Made by a program: the position numbers and the translations under genes | Shown here: piece after piece, positions 1 to 8,192 of the stretch | How positions within the stretch are numbered: the stretch's first letter is position 1 | Layout of the letters: every line of letters starts with the position of its first letter | Notes under the pieces: generated by a model | Database searches by the model: none | The model's input: the letters and a program-made list of their open reading frames with translations, nothing else | Told to the model about the DNA's origin: nothing | Source of the DNA: an uncultured bacterium | Lineage (GTDB): Bacteria > Actinomycetota > Coriobacteriia > Coriobacteriales > Coriobacteriaceae | DNA length: 51,814 bases | Direction: 5' to 3' | Assembly (NCBI GenBank): GCA_905216045.1 | Contig: CAJMSL010000001.1 | Coordinates: 1-51,814, forward strand

Positions 1-117
1 GCCTTGAAACATGGCGGCAGTGATCTTCTGATCATGCCGCCGAAGTTGAAAGGCAGATTGCCGCTCTGGCGGGCTTGCAGCGTCAACTGGTTACGCGGGT
101 TGGTAAACCCGCGTAAC
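1..117 (-). repeat. Structured 3'-flank element, copy 1 (left end cut by window)
   Basis: Two hairpins lie directly after the hspR stop. The hairpin next to the stop has 12-bp arms (90-101 with 106-117) and a 4-nt loop, and its last base is part of the stop triplet. The second hairpin (about 14-43) has a GGCGGCA/TGCCGCC stem, one bulged base, a GATC/GATC upper stem and a TTCT loop on the plus strand. GCCT (1-4) can pair with AGGC (52-55). The same layout with other stem sequences recurs after a lipoprotein gene (20100) and pyrE (23537). The outer-stem partner lies left of the window. Confidence 0.7.
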
Positions 118-533
118 TACAAATCCCCGCCGGCGCCCAGCAGCTTGCGCATGACTTGCTCGGGGTTAACTGAGCCGTCGCGCGGGGCCAGGGCGGTGAT
201 CTTCTTTTGCATCTTGTACTCGTGCAGCTCGTCCTCGAGCTGGCGTACGCGGGCGCGGAGCTTCTCGTTCTCGCGTTCGCGCTCCTCGGCACGCTCCTTC
301 ATATCGAGGATGCGCACCACGCCGGCGAGGTTGATGCCCTCGTCGGTCAGTTGGTTGATGAGCTCCAGGCGCTCGATATCGGCACGCGAATACAGACGCG
401 TGTTGCCGCCCGAGCGCTGGGGATTCACCAAGCCTTTGGACTCGTAGACGCGCAGAGTCTGCGGGTGCATGCCGGTCAGCTCGGCCGCCACGCTGATCAT
501 GTACAGCGGTTTGTTCCTATTGTCCTCGGCCAT
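117..533 (-). CDS. hspR: HspR, MerR-family heat-shock repressor
   Basis: 138-residue MerR-type regulator, last gene of the dnaK-grpE-dnaJ-hspR cluster. The N-terminal winged helix contains the HspR-type stretch HPQTLRVYESKGLVNPQRS followed by GGNTRLYS and the region that normally contacts DNA. Residues of about 75-120 form a charged coiled coil (EERERENEKLRARVRQLEDE) for dimerisation. In other actinobacteria HspR binds HAIR sites upstream of dnaK with DnaK as corepressor, so the operon probably autoregulates. A 72-bp gap separates it from dnaJ. The stop is TAG and directly abuts a strong hairpin. Confidence 0.95.
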   Translation of the reverse strand: MAEDNRNKPLYMISVAAELTGMHPQTLRVYESKGLVNPQRSGGNTRLYSRADIERLELINQLTDEGINLAGVVRILDMKERAEERERENEKLRARVRQLEDELHEYKMQKKITALAPRDGSVNPEQVMRKLLGAGGDL

Positions 534-605
534 GCTACCTGACCCCTTTCCGTCTCGTTATTGTCCATCATAAGCCCGTGGGCGCGGGCGTGCGCCGCGA
601 CCGCC

Positions 606-1571
606 CTAGTACGTCGCCTTGTAACGGTTGACCTTCTCGCGATAGTCGCGTGTGTCGGTCTCGCGCAGCTTGGTCATGGCATCGCGCTCGTCATCGGATA
701 GGTTCGTGGGGACCTGCACCTTGATCTCGACGAGCAGCGCGCCTGTGCGGCCACGGTGCTTAACGTCGGGCGCCCCCATTTCCTTAAAGCGGAACTTCTT
801 GCCCGTCTGGGTACCCGCGGGCACCTTCAGACGAACCGTCGCACCGCCGGGCGTCGGCACGTCCACCGTGCAGCCGAGCGCCGCCTCGTAGACCGAGACC
901 GGTACCTCCATGGTCACGTCGGCACCTTTGCGCTTAAACAGCGGGTGCTCCTCCACATGCGTGGTCACGACCAGGTCGCCGCGCTCGCCACCCGCAACGC
1001 CATACTCGCCGCGACGCTTGTAGCGCAGCTTGCCGCCGTCGACCGCACCCGCAGGCACCGAGACCGTAATGGTCTGCTGCTCACCTGTCGAGGGAATGCG
1101 ATAGGTGACCTTGTGCGTCACACCGCGAAACGCGTCCTCGGCCGTCACATCGACGGTCAGCGACAGGTCGCCGCCCTTGCGAGCACGGCTGCGGCCAGCG
1201 CCGGCACCGGCAGCGCCCGCAGCCCCGGCAAAGCCCGAGCCCCAATCGCTGCCCCAGGCGCCGTTGCCGCTAAAGATGCTGTCGAAGATGTCGCCCCAGC
1301 CGCTGGCACCCGCGCCGGCACCGTAGCCGCCGCCATACGCGCCGCCCGCGCCCGGCATACCGCCAAACATGAGCATCTGGTCGTACTCTTTGCGCTTCTT
1401 CTCGTCCGAAAGCGTCTCATAGGCCTCGCTGATCTCCTTAAACTTGGCCTCGTCGCCGCCGGCATCGGGGTGATATTTTTGCGCGAGCTTGCGAAACGCG
1501 CTCTTGATCTCTTTGTCGGAGGCGCTCTTGGATACGCCCAGGATGTCATAGAAGGTTTTGCCTGCAGCCAT
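606..1571 (-). CDS. dnaJ: DnaJ-type co-chaperone without zinc finger (class B J protein)
   Basis: 321 residues if started at MAAGKTFYDILGV, preceded by an AGGAGAG ribosome site; an upstream in-frame start is 33 nt earlier but has no better site. J domain at residues 4-70 with the HPD motif (YHPDAGG), then a Gly/Ala-rich linker (about 75-140) and the two C-terminal substrate-binding beta domains. The four CxxCxGxG zinc repeats of class A DnaJ are absent, so it is CbpA-like. It stimulates DnaK ATPase and delivers clients. It lies in the heat-shock operon between grpE and hspR, behind a strong intercistronic hairpin. Confidence 0.93.
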   Translation of the reverse strand: MAAGKTFYDILGVSKSASDKEIKSAFRKLAQKYHPDAGGDEAKFKEISEAYETLSDEKKRKEYDQMLMFGGMPGAGGAYGGGYGAGAGASGWGDIFDSIFSGNGAWGSDWGSGFAGAAGAAGAGAGRSRARKGGDLSLTVDVTAEDAFRGVTHKVTYRIPSTGEQQTITVSVPAGAVDGGKLRYKRRGEYGVAGGERGDLVVTTHVEEHPLFKRKGADVTMEVPVSVYEAALGCTVDVPTPGGATVRLKVPAGTQTGKKFRFKEMGAPDVKHRGRTGALLVEIKVQVPTNLSDDERDAMTKLRETDTRDYREKVNRYKATY

Positions 1572-1642
1572 CGTAGCTCCTCTCCTGTTACGTCCGCCGC
1601 CCATGCAGACGACGGTTCATGCTTTCATATGGCACTAGGCCA

Positions 1643-1676
1643 GAAAGGGCCCCGGGTGTTGCCCCGGGGCCCTTCT
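1643..1676 (-). terminator. grpE-dnaJ intercistronic terminator-like hairpin
   Basis: A 12-bp perfect GC-rich stem (arms 45-56 and 63-74 of the 1600s, arm sequence AAGGGCCCCGGG) with a 6-nt loop, followed on the minus strand by TTTCTGG. It lies between the grpE stop and the dnaJ start. It may be a partial terminator or an mRNA processing/stability element lowering dnaJ-hspR relative to dnaK-grpE. Confidence 0.6.
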
Positions 1677-1679
1677 CAA

Positions 1680-2522
1680 TTACTCCTCGGTGCTCTCGGC
1701 CGTATCGGCCGTAGCATCCTCGGGCGCCGCTTCGGGCTCCGGTGCGGGGCGCTTCTCGCCACCGTAGGTCACCGTCACCATCGCGGAACGCAGGATGCGA
1801 TCCGCCATGCGGTAGCCCTTCTGGTACACATCGTTGACGGTCTCGTCGTACTGCGACGCGTCCTCGACGCGACCCACGGCCTGGTGCTCGAGCGGATCGA
1901 ACGCCTCGCCCTTGGGGTCGATTGGCTCAACGCCCTCGTGCGCGAACACGTCGAGCAGCTTGGCATGTACCGCGTCAACGCCATCGACGAACTGCTTAAA
2001 GTCGTCGGAAAGCTCTTGACTGCGGGCATGGTCAATCGCGCGCTCGATATCGTCGATCACCGGCAACAGCGCGGTGACAAGCTTCTCGGTCGCGCGCTCG
2101 CGCTCGGCGATACGCTCATTGGCGGTGCGGCGACGGAAGTTCTCCCAGTCGGCCTGCAGACGGGCGGTGCGCTCGGTGGCGTCCTTTGCCTTGTCCTCTG
2201 CGGCCTTCTGAGCCTCTGCCGCAGCATCGAGCTCGCTGCGCACGTCGGCGAGCTCCTTTTGGGCCTGCTCGAACTTGAGCTTAAAGTCGTTGTCGGCGGC
2301 TTCCTCACCGGCGCGGATAGCAGCTTCCACCATCTCGTCCTCGGTCATCGTCGCCTCCTTGTTGGAATCCTCTACCTGGTTCTCGGCAGCCTCGGCGGCC
2401 GCGGCCTCGTTGGCCTCGGTATCGTCGACGGCCTCTACGGGAATCTTCACGTCCTTCTCCTCAGAGTCAACGGGGGCGGCGCCAGCGGCAGCCGCCTCCG
2501 TGCGAGCTTTACGGGCGGACAT
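1680..2522 (-). CDS. grpE: GrpE nucleotide exchange factor
   Basis: 280 residues, longer than many GrpE proteins because of an acidic low-complexity head (about 1-75, EANEAAAAEAAENQVEDSN) and an acidic tail. A long coiled coil follows (about 80-140), then the conserved GrpE core: LQADWENFRRRT, LLPVIDDIERAI, FDPLEHQAV and the beta wing ending VYQKGYRMADRILRSAMV. GrpE dimers release ADP from DnaK and act as a thermosensor. The start ATG is 2 nt after the dnaK stop, so translation is probably coupled. Confidence 0.97.
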   Translation of the reverse strand: MSARKARTEAAAAGAAPVDSEEKDVKIPVEAVDDTEANEAAAAEAAENQVEDSNKEATMTEDEMVEAAIRAGEEAADNDFKLKFEQAQKELADVRSELDAAAEAQKAAEDKAKDATERTARLQADWENFRRRTANERIAERERATEKLVTALLPVIDDIERAIDHARSQELSDDFKQFVDGVDAVHAKLLDVFAHEGVEPIDPKGEAFDPLEHQAVGRVEDASQYDETVNDVYQKGYRMADRILRSAMVTVTYGGEKRPAPEPEAAPEDATADTAESTEE

Positions 2523-2524
2523 GA

Positions 2525-4417
2525 TTACTTGTCCTCGTCGTCCACAACCTCGTAGTCGGCGTCGACGACGTCATCATCGGCGGGCTGGGCACCGGCGGCA
2601 CCGTCGGTCTGCTGCTGAGCGTCGGCGTAGACAACCTGGGCCAGCTCGTAGGCCACGGACTGCAGGGACTCACCGGCGGCCTTGATGGCCGCGACGTCAG
2701 AGCCCTCGAGCGCCTTCTTGGCGTCGGCGATAGCGGCCTCGGCCTTGGACTTCACGTCGGCGGAAACCTTGTCACCGAGCTCGTTGAGGGTCTGCTCGGT
2801 GGAGTAGCACAGGCTGTCGGTCTGGTTGCGGACCTCGACCTCTTCCTTCTGTTTCTTGTCCTCCTCGGCATGAGCCTCGGCGTCCTTGACCATGCGATCG
2901 ACTTCGTCATCGGAAAGCGCGGTGGAGCCGGAGATGGTGATCTGCTGCTCCTTGCCGGTGCCCTTGTCCTTAGCGGAAACCTTGACGATGCCGTTGGCGT
3001 CAATGTCGAAGGTGACCTCGATCTGCGGCACGCCGCGGCGAGCAGCCGGGATGCCGGTCAGCTGGAACTTACCGAGCGACTTGTTGTCGCGGGCAAGCTC
3101 GCGCTCGCCCTGGAGCACGTTGATCTCGACGCTGGTCTGGTTGTCGGCAGCGGTGGAGTAGACCTCGGTCTTGGAGGTCGGGATCGTGGTGTTGCGGTCG
3201 ATCATCTTGGTCATGATGCCGCCCATGGTCTCGACGCCCAGCGACAGCGGGGTAACGTCGAGCAGCAGGATGCCCTCGACGTCGCCGGTGAGCACGCCGC
3301 CCTGGACGGCAGCACCGTCGGCAACGACCTCGTCGGGGTTCACGGACATGTTGGGCTGCTTGCCGGTCATGGTCTTGACGAGCTCCTGGACGGCGGGCAT
3401 ACGGGTGGAGCCGCCGACGAGGATGACCTCGGTCAGATCGGAGAGCTTAAGCTTGGCGTCGCGCAGGGCGTTGGTGACAGGCTGCTTGCAGCGCTCGAGC
3501 AGGTCGCGGGTGATCTTCTCGAACTCAGCGCGGGTCAGCGTGTAGTTGAGGTGCAGCGGGCCGGACTGGTTCATGGTAATGAACGGCAGGTTGATGGTGG
3601 TCTGCTGGGCGGCGGAGAGCTCCTTCTTGGCGTTCTCGGCAGCCTCCTTCAGACGCTGCAGGGCCATGGGGTCCTGACGCAGGTCGACACCGTTCTCCTG
3701 CTGGAACTTATCGGCCATCCAGTCGATGACGCGCTGATCCCAGTCGTCGCCGCCCAGGTGGTTGTCGCCCGAGGTGGACAGAACCTCAAACACGCCGTCG
3801 GCGAGGTCGAGGATGGAGACGTCGAAGGTGCCGCCGCCCAGGTCGAAGACCAGGATGCGCTGGTCGGTGCCCTGCTTGTCCAGGCCATAGGCAAGAGCAG
3901 CAGCGGTCGGCTCGTTAACGATACGCTTGACGTTGAGGCCGGCGATCTTACCGGCGTCCTTGGTGGCCTGACGCTGGGCGTCGTTGAAGTAGGCCGGGAC
4001 GGTGATGACGGCGTCGGTGACGGTCTCGCCCAGATACTTCTCGGCGTCGGCCTTCATCTTTGCGAGCGTCATGGCGCTCACCTGCTCGGCGGTATAATCC
4101 TTGCCCTCGATATCGACGACGGCACGGCCACCCTGGCCCTCCTTGACCTCATACGGCACGGTCTTGATCTCGGAGGTGCACTCGGAGTACTTGCGGCCCA
4201 TGAAGCGCTTGATGGAGAACACGGTGTTCTTGGGGTTGGTGACAGCCTGGTTCTTAGCGGCCTTACCCACGACGCGGTCGCCGTCGGCACGGAAGCCCAC
4301 GACGGACGGGGTGGTGCGGTCGCCCTCGGCGTTCACGATAATGGTCGGAGAACCGCCCTCGAGAACGGCCATTGCGGAGTTAGTAGTACCAAGGTCGATA
4401 CCAAGAATCTTGCCCAT
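2525..4417 (-). CDS. dnaK: DnaK, Hsp70 chaperone
   Basis: 630 residues, full length. Begins MGKILGIDLGTTNSAMAVLEGG. The nucleotide-binding domain carries the Hsp70 signatures IDLGTTNS, VFDLGGGTFDVSIL and VILVGGSTRMPAVQELV; the linker and substrate-binding domain carry LLLDVTPLSLGVETMGG. The C-terminus is an acidic lid tail ending DADYEVVDDEDK. First gene of the heat-shock operon. The 658-nt region upstream holds its promoter. The ribosome site is a GAGGG about 10 nt before the ATG. Confidence 0.98.
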   Translation of the reverse strand: MGKILGIDLGTTNSAMAVLEGGSPTIIVNAEGDRTTPSVVGFRADGDRVVGKAAKNQAVTNPKNTVFSIKRFMGRKYSECTSEIKTVPYEVKEGQGGRAVVDIEGKDYTAEQVSAMTLAKMKADAEKYLGETVTDAVITVPAYFNDAQRQATKDAGKIAGLNVKRIVNEPTAAALAYGLDKQGTDQRILVFDLGGGTFDVSILDLADGVFEVLSTSGDNHLGGDDWDQRVIDWMADKFQQENGVDLRQDPMALQRLKEAAENAKKELSAAQQTTINLPFITMNQSGPLHLNYTLTRAEFEKITRDLLERCKQPVTNALRDAKLKLSDLTEVILVGGSTRMPAVQELVKTMTGKQPNMSVNPDEVVADGAAVQGGVLTGDVEGILLLDVTPLSLGVETMGGIMTKMIDRNTTIPTSKTEVYSTAADNQTSVEINVLQGERELARDNKSLGKFQLTGIPAARRGVPQIEVTFDIDANGIVKVSAKDKGTGKEQQITISGSTALSDDEVDRMVKDAEAHAEEDKKQKEEVEVRNQTDSLCYSTEQTLNELGDKVSADVKSKAEAAIADAKKALEGSDVAAIKAAGESLQSVAYELAQVVYADAQQQTDGAAGAQPADDDVVDADYEVVDDEDK

Positions 4418-4517
4418 TAGAAATTCCCTCTCTCTTGTGCGTTTGCACCGACTCGGCGGTCTGCCGAGCGGTGTTTCGGCTTGTCTTTCAGGATGTAGTG
4501 TATCCCCTTATGGGCCG

Positions 4518-4560
4518 GAATATACAAAATCTAAGTCAATTCATATAAGATTTCTTATTG
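4518..4560 (-). promoter_or_regulatory. AT-rich dyad upstream of dnaK, possible heat-shock operator
   Basis: About 100 nt upstream of dnaK is an AT-rich patch with a 6-bp inverted repeat (AAATCT, 15-nt spacer, AGATTT) containing TTGACT on the minus strand. It is where a dnaK promoter/operator would be expected, but neither a textbook HAIR site (CTTGAGT-N7-ACTCAAG) nor CIRCE is visible, so the HspR site cannot be assigned firmly. Confidence 0.25.
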
Positions 4561-4679
4561 CCAAGAGTTTAGGTTCTTAAATACGCAGGTAGATGCGCTG
4601 ATTGAGTTCTCGGCAAATCTATCGAGATCTATGTAGAGATGGCTGAGGTTTGCGTCCGGGGGTGCCTAGGGGCCGTCTT

Positions 4680-4851
4680 GCGGAAAGCCCATCCCGGTTT
4701 GAGCGTGGATTCCGGGTCGCAGTTTCCGTCTGAAGGCTCAACCGGAAACCGTATCCCGTTTTGAGAGCTGACACCGGGTCGCAGTTTCCGCTAGCGGGCC
4801 CAACCGGAAACCACGACCCGGTTTTCGGCCAAATAACGGGATGCCCTTTCC
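4680..4851. repeat. Three-unit palindromic repeat array, copy 1
   Basis: Three imperfect palindromes of 48-49 nt (about 4680-4728, 4742-4790, 4803-4851) with about 12-nt spacers. Each unit starts with CGGAAA, has ATCCCG or ACCCGG, then CGGGTCGCA or CGGGATGC, and ends TTTCCG. The third unit has a distinct TTCGGCCAAA centre. A second array with the same order and the same third-unit centre lies at 19617-19788. No open frame is shared. The rest of 4418-4900 holds no gene I can support. Confidence 0.7.
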
Positions 4852-4901
4852 GCAGGCGCGCTCAATAGCTCAATATTTCAAGTCACCTTTAGCTAACATT
4901 T

Positions 4902-4934
4902 GCGCAGCTCAACGGCCCCACCTGCGCGTTTTTT
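4902..4934 (+). terminator. Plus-strand terminator with no gene upstream of it
   Basis: GCGCAG, a 14-nt loop, CTGCGC, then GTTTTTT on the plus strand. No plus-strand gene precedes it, so it would end an unannotated transcript or act as an attenuator in a long ferredoxin leader. Confidence 0.4.
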
Positions 4935-4986
4935 AGTAAACCTTGGCATACTCGGCGAACGGTATGAAGATGCCGGCCAGAGGGTA

Positions 4987-5014
4987 TTGCAAACGGTCGC
5001 TCCCGTGGTATGTT
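4987..5014 (+). promoter_or_regulatory. Candidate promoter for the ferredoxin gene
   Basis: TTGCAA (4987-4992), a 16-nt spacer and TATGTT (5009-5014) lie about 60 nt upstream of the ferredoxin start codon, downstream of the orphan terminator. Confidence 0.4.
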
Positions 5015-5075
5015 TTTGCCCGAATCAAACCGGCGCGCATCGTCTGTAGCGTCGGTCAACAGAGAGGAAACTACC

Positions 5076-5261
5076 ATGGCTCATCCCGTAATTGATGCCG
5101 ACGAGTGCATCGCTTGTGGCGTTTGCGTCGACTCCTGCCCCGCTGGCGTTCTGGAGCTCCAGGACGTCGCTACCGTCGCTGACGAGGATTCCTGCGTCGC
5201 CTGTGGCGCTTGCCAGGACGCTTGCCCCGCCGGCGCGATCACCGAGATCGTCGAGGAGTAA
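5076..5261 (+). CDS. 2[4Fe-4S] ferredoxin
   Basis: 61-residue clostridial-type ferredoxin. Two cluster motifs are complete: CIACGVCVDSCPAG and CVACGACQDACPAG, each CxxCxxCxxxCP. They bind two low-potential [4Fe-4S] clusters that carry electrons for anaerobic enzymes such as pyruvate:ferredoxin oxidoreductase and hydrogenases. The start chosen is MAHPVIDADE, preceded by AGAGAGGAAA; a longer frame reading from 5010 has no ferredoxin-like sequence before this Met. It is single-gene, followed by a strong bidirectional terminator. Confidence 0.97.
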   Translation: MAHPVIDADECIACGVCVDSCPAGVLELQDVATVADEDSCVACGACQDACPAGAITEIVEE

Positions 5262-5300
5262 CAACTCCCCCACTGCACACTCAAAAGTACACCGTGCACA

Positions 5301-5338
5301 AAAAGGAGGCCTCCGCATCGCCGCGGAGGCCTCCTTTT
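5301..5338. terminator. Bidirectional terminator between ferredoxin and niaR
   Basis: Stem AAAGGAGGCCTCCGC/GCGGAGGCCTCCTTT with a 6-nt loop, flanked by A-rich sequence on the left and T-rich on the right. It serves both convergent genes. Confidence 0.9.
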
Positions 5339-5351
5339 GCATTCGTCGTTA

Positions 5352-5897
5352 CTAGGACAGGCCGTCTTCGTAGGGCATTAGGTCCGCCAAGTAGCCTTTC
5401 TCCTTGAGCATCGCCTCGATCTCGTCGAGGGTCTGTTCGTCCTCCGCCGCAATGCGATGGAAGTGGTAGCCGCTGGTCACCGTCAGCAGCGGAAAGCTCT
5501 TGCCGCTCTCGATATCGCGCAGATAGCGCTCGACATCGCGACGATTGCGGATGTCCAGGTCGGCCGTAATCTTACCGTACACGCGGTGATTGACAATCAC
5601 GTTGAGCACGGCGCCGCCGGCGTCGACGATACTCGTGAGCTCATCGCCTGCCTGCTCCACGCTGTGGCGAACCTTGACCAAGCGCGTAGGCACGGCGGGG
5701 CTGCTGGGGGCCTCCTGCAGCACGTAGCCGCGGTTGGTCGCCACGATATCGTGCCCATCGGCGCGCAGCAGGGCGATGTCCTGCACCACGATCTGGCGGC
5801 TCACACCCACCTCGCGGGCAAGCGCGCTGCCCGATACGGGCCCCTTGGCCCCCTCGAGCACGGCCATGATGGCACGGCGACGCTCGCGGGCGTTCAT
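5352..5897 (-). CDS. niaR: NiaR, NAD-biosynthesis repressor (HTH + 3H domain)
   Basis: 181 residues. An N-terminal winged HTH (RRRAIMAVLEGAKGPVSGSALAREVGVSRQ, about residues 5-60) is followed by a 3H domain, recognisable by its three His-containing motifs VRHSVEQ, NHRVYG and GYHFHRI. NiaR (YrxA) represses nad genes when nicotinic acid is available. It is the last gene of nadA-nadB-nadC-niaR and its ATG overlaps the nadC stop by one base (TAATG). The likely operator is the 9260-9303 palindrome, so it should repress its own operon. Confidence 0.93.
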   Translation of the reverse strand: MNARERRRAIMAVLEGAKGPVSGSALAREVGVSRQIVVQDIALLRADGHDIVATNRGYVLQEAPSSPAVPTRLVKVRHSVEQAGDELTSIVDAGGAVLNVIVNHRVYGKITADLDIRNRRDVERYLRDIESGKSFPLLTVTSGYHFHRIAAEDEQTLDEIEAMLKEKGYLADLMPYEDGLS

Positions 5898-6757
5898 TAT
5901 TTACCGTCCAGCAGACGCAGGTGCTTAAGCGAGAGATCGAGGATCGGCGCGGAGTGCGTCAGGGCGCCCGAGCTAATGAAGTCAACGCCCAGGTCGGCCA
6001 GGGCGCGAATGTTGTTGGCGTCCACGTTGCCCGAGCACTCGGTCTTGGCGCGACCGGCGATAAGCTCTATGGCGGCGGCCATGTCGTCATGGGTCATGTT
6101 GTCGAACATGATGATATCGGCACCGGCCTCCACGGCCTCGCGCACCATGTCCAGGTTCTCGCACTCGATCTCGACCGTCGTGGTAAACGACGCATGAGCG
6201 CGCGCCATCTCGATCGCGCGTGCCACGCCACCGGCGGCGTCGATGTGGTTGTCCTTGAGCATGACAGCCGTCGACAGGTTATAGCGGTGGTTGCTGCCAC
6301 CGCCGATCTCAACTGCCGCCTTTTCAAACACACGCATGCCCGGTGTGGTCTTGCGCGTGTCGACAAGCACGGTCTTGGTGCCCTCGAGCGCAGCCGCCAT
6401 CCGATGCGTGTAGGTAGCGATGCCGCTCATGCGTTGCAGGTAGTTGAGCGCCACGCGCTCGCCCGAAAGCAGCACACGCGCATCGCCGCGCACCTGACCC
6501 ACGTGGTCGCCGGCATGCACCTCGTCACCGTCGGCAACATCAAACAGCACCGAGCTCTGCGAATCCAGCAGTTCAAAGGTGCGAGCGAACACATCCAGGC
6601 CGGCGATGATGCCATCGGCTTTGGCGATAAGCTCCACCGTGGCGGGACGCGCCGTGGGGCACACGCTCGCCGTGCTCACGTCCTCAAACGTAATGTCCTC
6701 GCGCAGGGCCTGCAGAATCAGATCATCGACGACGAGCTTCATGGTAATGGGATTCAT
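5897..6757 (-). CDS. nadC: NadC, nicotinate-nucleotide pyrophosphorylase (carboxylating)
   Basis: 286 residues, typical for quinolinate phosphoribosyltransferase. It converts quinolinate and PRPP to nicotinate mononucleotide, CO2 and PPi. Visible family motifs: LLSGERVALNYLQRMSGIAT, VDTRKTTPGMRVFEK, GGGSNHRYNL, VMLKDNH, VEIECENL, IMFDNMT and ISSGALTHSAPILDLSLK near the C-terminus. The start ATG lies 3 nt after the nadB stop, and the gene overlaps niaR by one base. Confidence 0.97.
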   Translation of the reverse strand: MNPITMKLVVDDLILQALREDITFEDVSTASVCPTARPATVELIAKADGIIAGLDVFARTFELLDSQSSVLFDVADGDEVHAGDHVGQVRGDARVLLSGERVALNYLQRMSGIATYTHRMAAALEGTKTVLVDTRKTTPGMRVFEKAAVEIGGGSNHRYNLSTAVMLKDNHIDAAGGVARAIEMARAHASFTTTVEIECENLDMVREAVEAGADIIMFDNMTHDDMAAAIELIAGRAKTECSGNVDANNIRALADLGVDFISSGALTHSAPILDLSLKHLRLLDGK

Positions 6758-6760
6758 GGT

Positions 6761-8137
6761 CTACTCCTCCACGGCCTGCGTGCCGGCGGCACGGGCCAAA
6801 TCATCGATTGCCAGGGTGTCGGCGCCCAGGGCGCGATGACGGCCATCGAGCGCGGGATCGCCCGCCTGCTCCACGGCCAGCGACTCGCCGGTACGCATGT
6901 ACCACGCGGCGCGACGACCCCAGACCAGTGCTTCGAGCAGACTGTTTGATGCAAGGCGGTTCTTGCCATGAACGCCGTTGCAAGCCGTCTCGCCCGCGGC
7001 GTAGAGCTCGGGCATCGAAGTGCGGCCGTCCTTGTCGACCCACACGCCGCCCATAAAGTAGTGCTGCGTGGGCGTAACGGGGATGGGCTCGTCCAAGATG
7101 TCGCGGCCGTCCTCCAGACAGCGCGCGCGGATATTGGCAAAGTGCCCGGTCACCACGTCGCGCTCGACGGGGGCAAAGCTCAGCCACTCGTGCTCGGTAC
7201 CGTCCTGCTTCATCTGCTCGCGGATGGCGGCGGCGACAACGTCGCGCGGCTGCAACTCGTCGGTAAAACGCTCGCCGGCGGCGTTGAGCAAAATCGCGCC
7301 CTCGCCGCGGCAGCTCTCGCTGATCAGGAACGTGCGACCCGGCTGCGGCGAGAACAGACCCGTGGGATGGATCTGCACGTAGTCCAGGTGCTCCATCTTA
7401 ATGCCATGCTCCTGAGCGATGTAGCAGGCGTCGCCCGTGAGCTGCGGGTAGTTGGTCGAGTGGTCGTACACGCCGCCAATGCCACCCGTCGCCCACAGCG
7501 TGTGGCGGGCATGGATCTTAAACGGCTTACCGGCATGCACGCCCTCAGCGGCATTTGCCAGCTCGTCGGCGGGGCGAACCGAGTTGTCCTCGTCCACGGC
7601 TACGGCGACGACGCCGGTGCACACCGTGGCGCCATCGCGCTCGGCGGTCAGGATGTCGGTCATGGCAACGTGTTCGAGAATCTGCACGTTGTCCAGCTTG
7701 CGGACAGCCTGAAGCAGCTTGGTCGTAATCTCCTTGCCGGTGATATCGGCATGGAAGGCAATGCGCGGACGGCTGTGCGCGCCCTCGCGGGTAAAGTCGA
7801 GGCTGCCGTCGGCCTTGCGCTCAAAATCCACGCCCATCGCTAGCAGGTCGTTGATGACCGAGCGGCTCGAGCGAATCATGATGTCGACGCTCTCGCGGCG
7901 GTTCTCGTAATGGCCGGCGTGCATGGTGTCCTCAAAGAAGGCGTCGTAGTCCGAGCCTTCGGGCAGCACGCAGATGCCGCCCTGCGCGAGCATCGAATCG
8001 CACTCGTCGACAGCGCCCTTGGAGAGCATGATCACGCGCGTGCTCGTCGGCAGGTTGAGAGCTGCATACAGGCCCGCCACGCCGCAGCCGGCAATAACGA
8101 CGTCGCACTCCATATCGGGGTATTGCTTGGTTTCCAC
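6761..8137 (-). CDS. nadB: NadB, L-aspartate oxidase
   Basis: About 458 residues. FAD enzyme oxidising L-aspartate to iminoaspartate, the substrate of NadA. N-terminal dinucleotide-binding motif DVVIAGCGVAGLYAAL; then MLAQGGICV, EGAHSRPRI, LWATGGIGGVYDHSTNY, EHLDYVQIHPTGLF, LISESCRGEGAILLN, YFMGGVWVD and LYAAGETACNGVHGKNRLASNS. I prefer the GTG at 8137 because GGAGAGGA lies just upstream and the Rossmann motif then starts close to the N-terminus; in-frame ATGs at 8164 and 8188 are alternatives. It sits between nadA and nadC. Confidence 0.95.
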   Translation of the reverse strand: METKQYPDMECDVVIAGCGVAGLYAALNLPTSTRVIMLSKGAVDECDSMLAQGGICVLPEGSDYDAFFEDTMHAGHYENRRESVDIMIRSSRSVINDLLAMGVDFERKADGSLDFTREGAHSRPRIAFHADITGKEITTKLLQAVRKLDNVQILEHVAMTDILTAERDGATVCTGVVAVAVDEDNSVRPADELANAAEGVHAGKPFKIHARHTLWATGGIGGVYDHSTNYPQLTGDACYIAQEHGIKMEHLDYVQIHPTGLFSPQPGRTFLISESCRGEGAILLNAAGERFTDELQPRDVVAAAIREQMKQDGTEHEWLSFAPVERDVVTGHFANIRARCLEDGRDILDEPIPVTPTQHYFMGGVWVDKDGRTSMPELYAAGETACNGVHGKNRLASNSLLEALVWGRRAAWYMRTGESLAVEQAGDPALDGRHRALGADTLAIDDLARAAGTQAVEE

Positions 8138-8192
8138 AGGAATCCTCTCCCTTGAATGTGACATAAGGGACCGTCCCTCATGCAACATTGTT

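Noticed and set aside
756..2555. A 599-codon plus-strand frame across dnaJ and grpE
   Set aside because: Antisense shadow with no domain; the minus-strand genes are certain.
4418..4600. CIRCE or canonical HAIR operator for the heat-shock operon
   Set aside because: Neither consensus is present on either strand; only a weak AT-rich dyad is seen.
4680..4851. CRISPR array
   Set aside because: Only three units, each a diverged palindrome of about 48 nt with about 12-nt spacers, and no cas genes.
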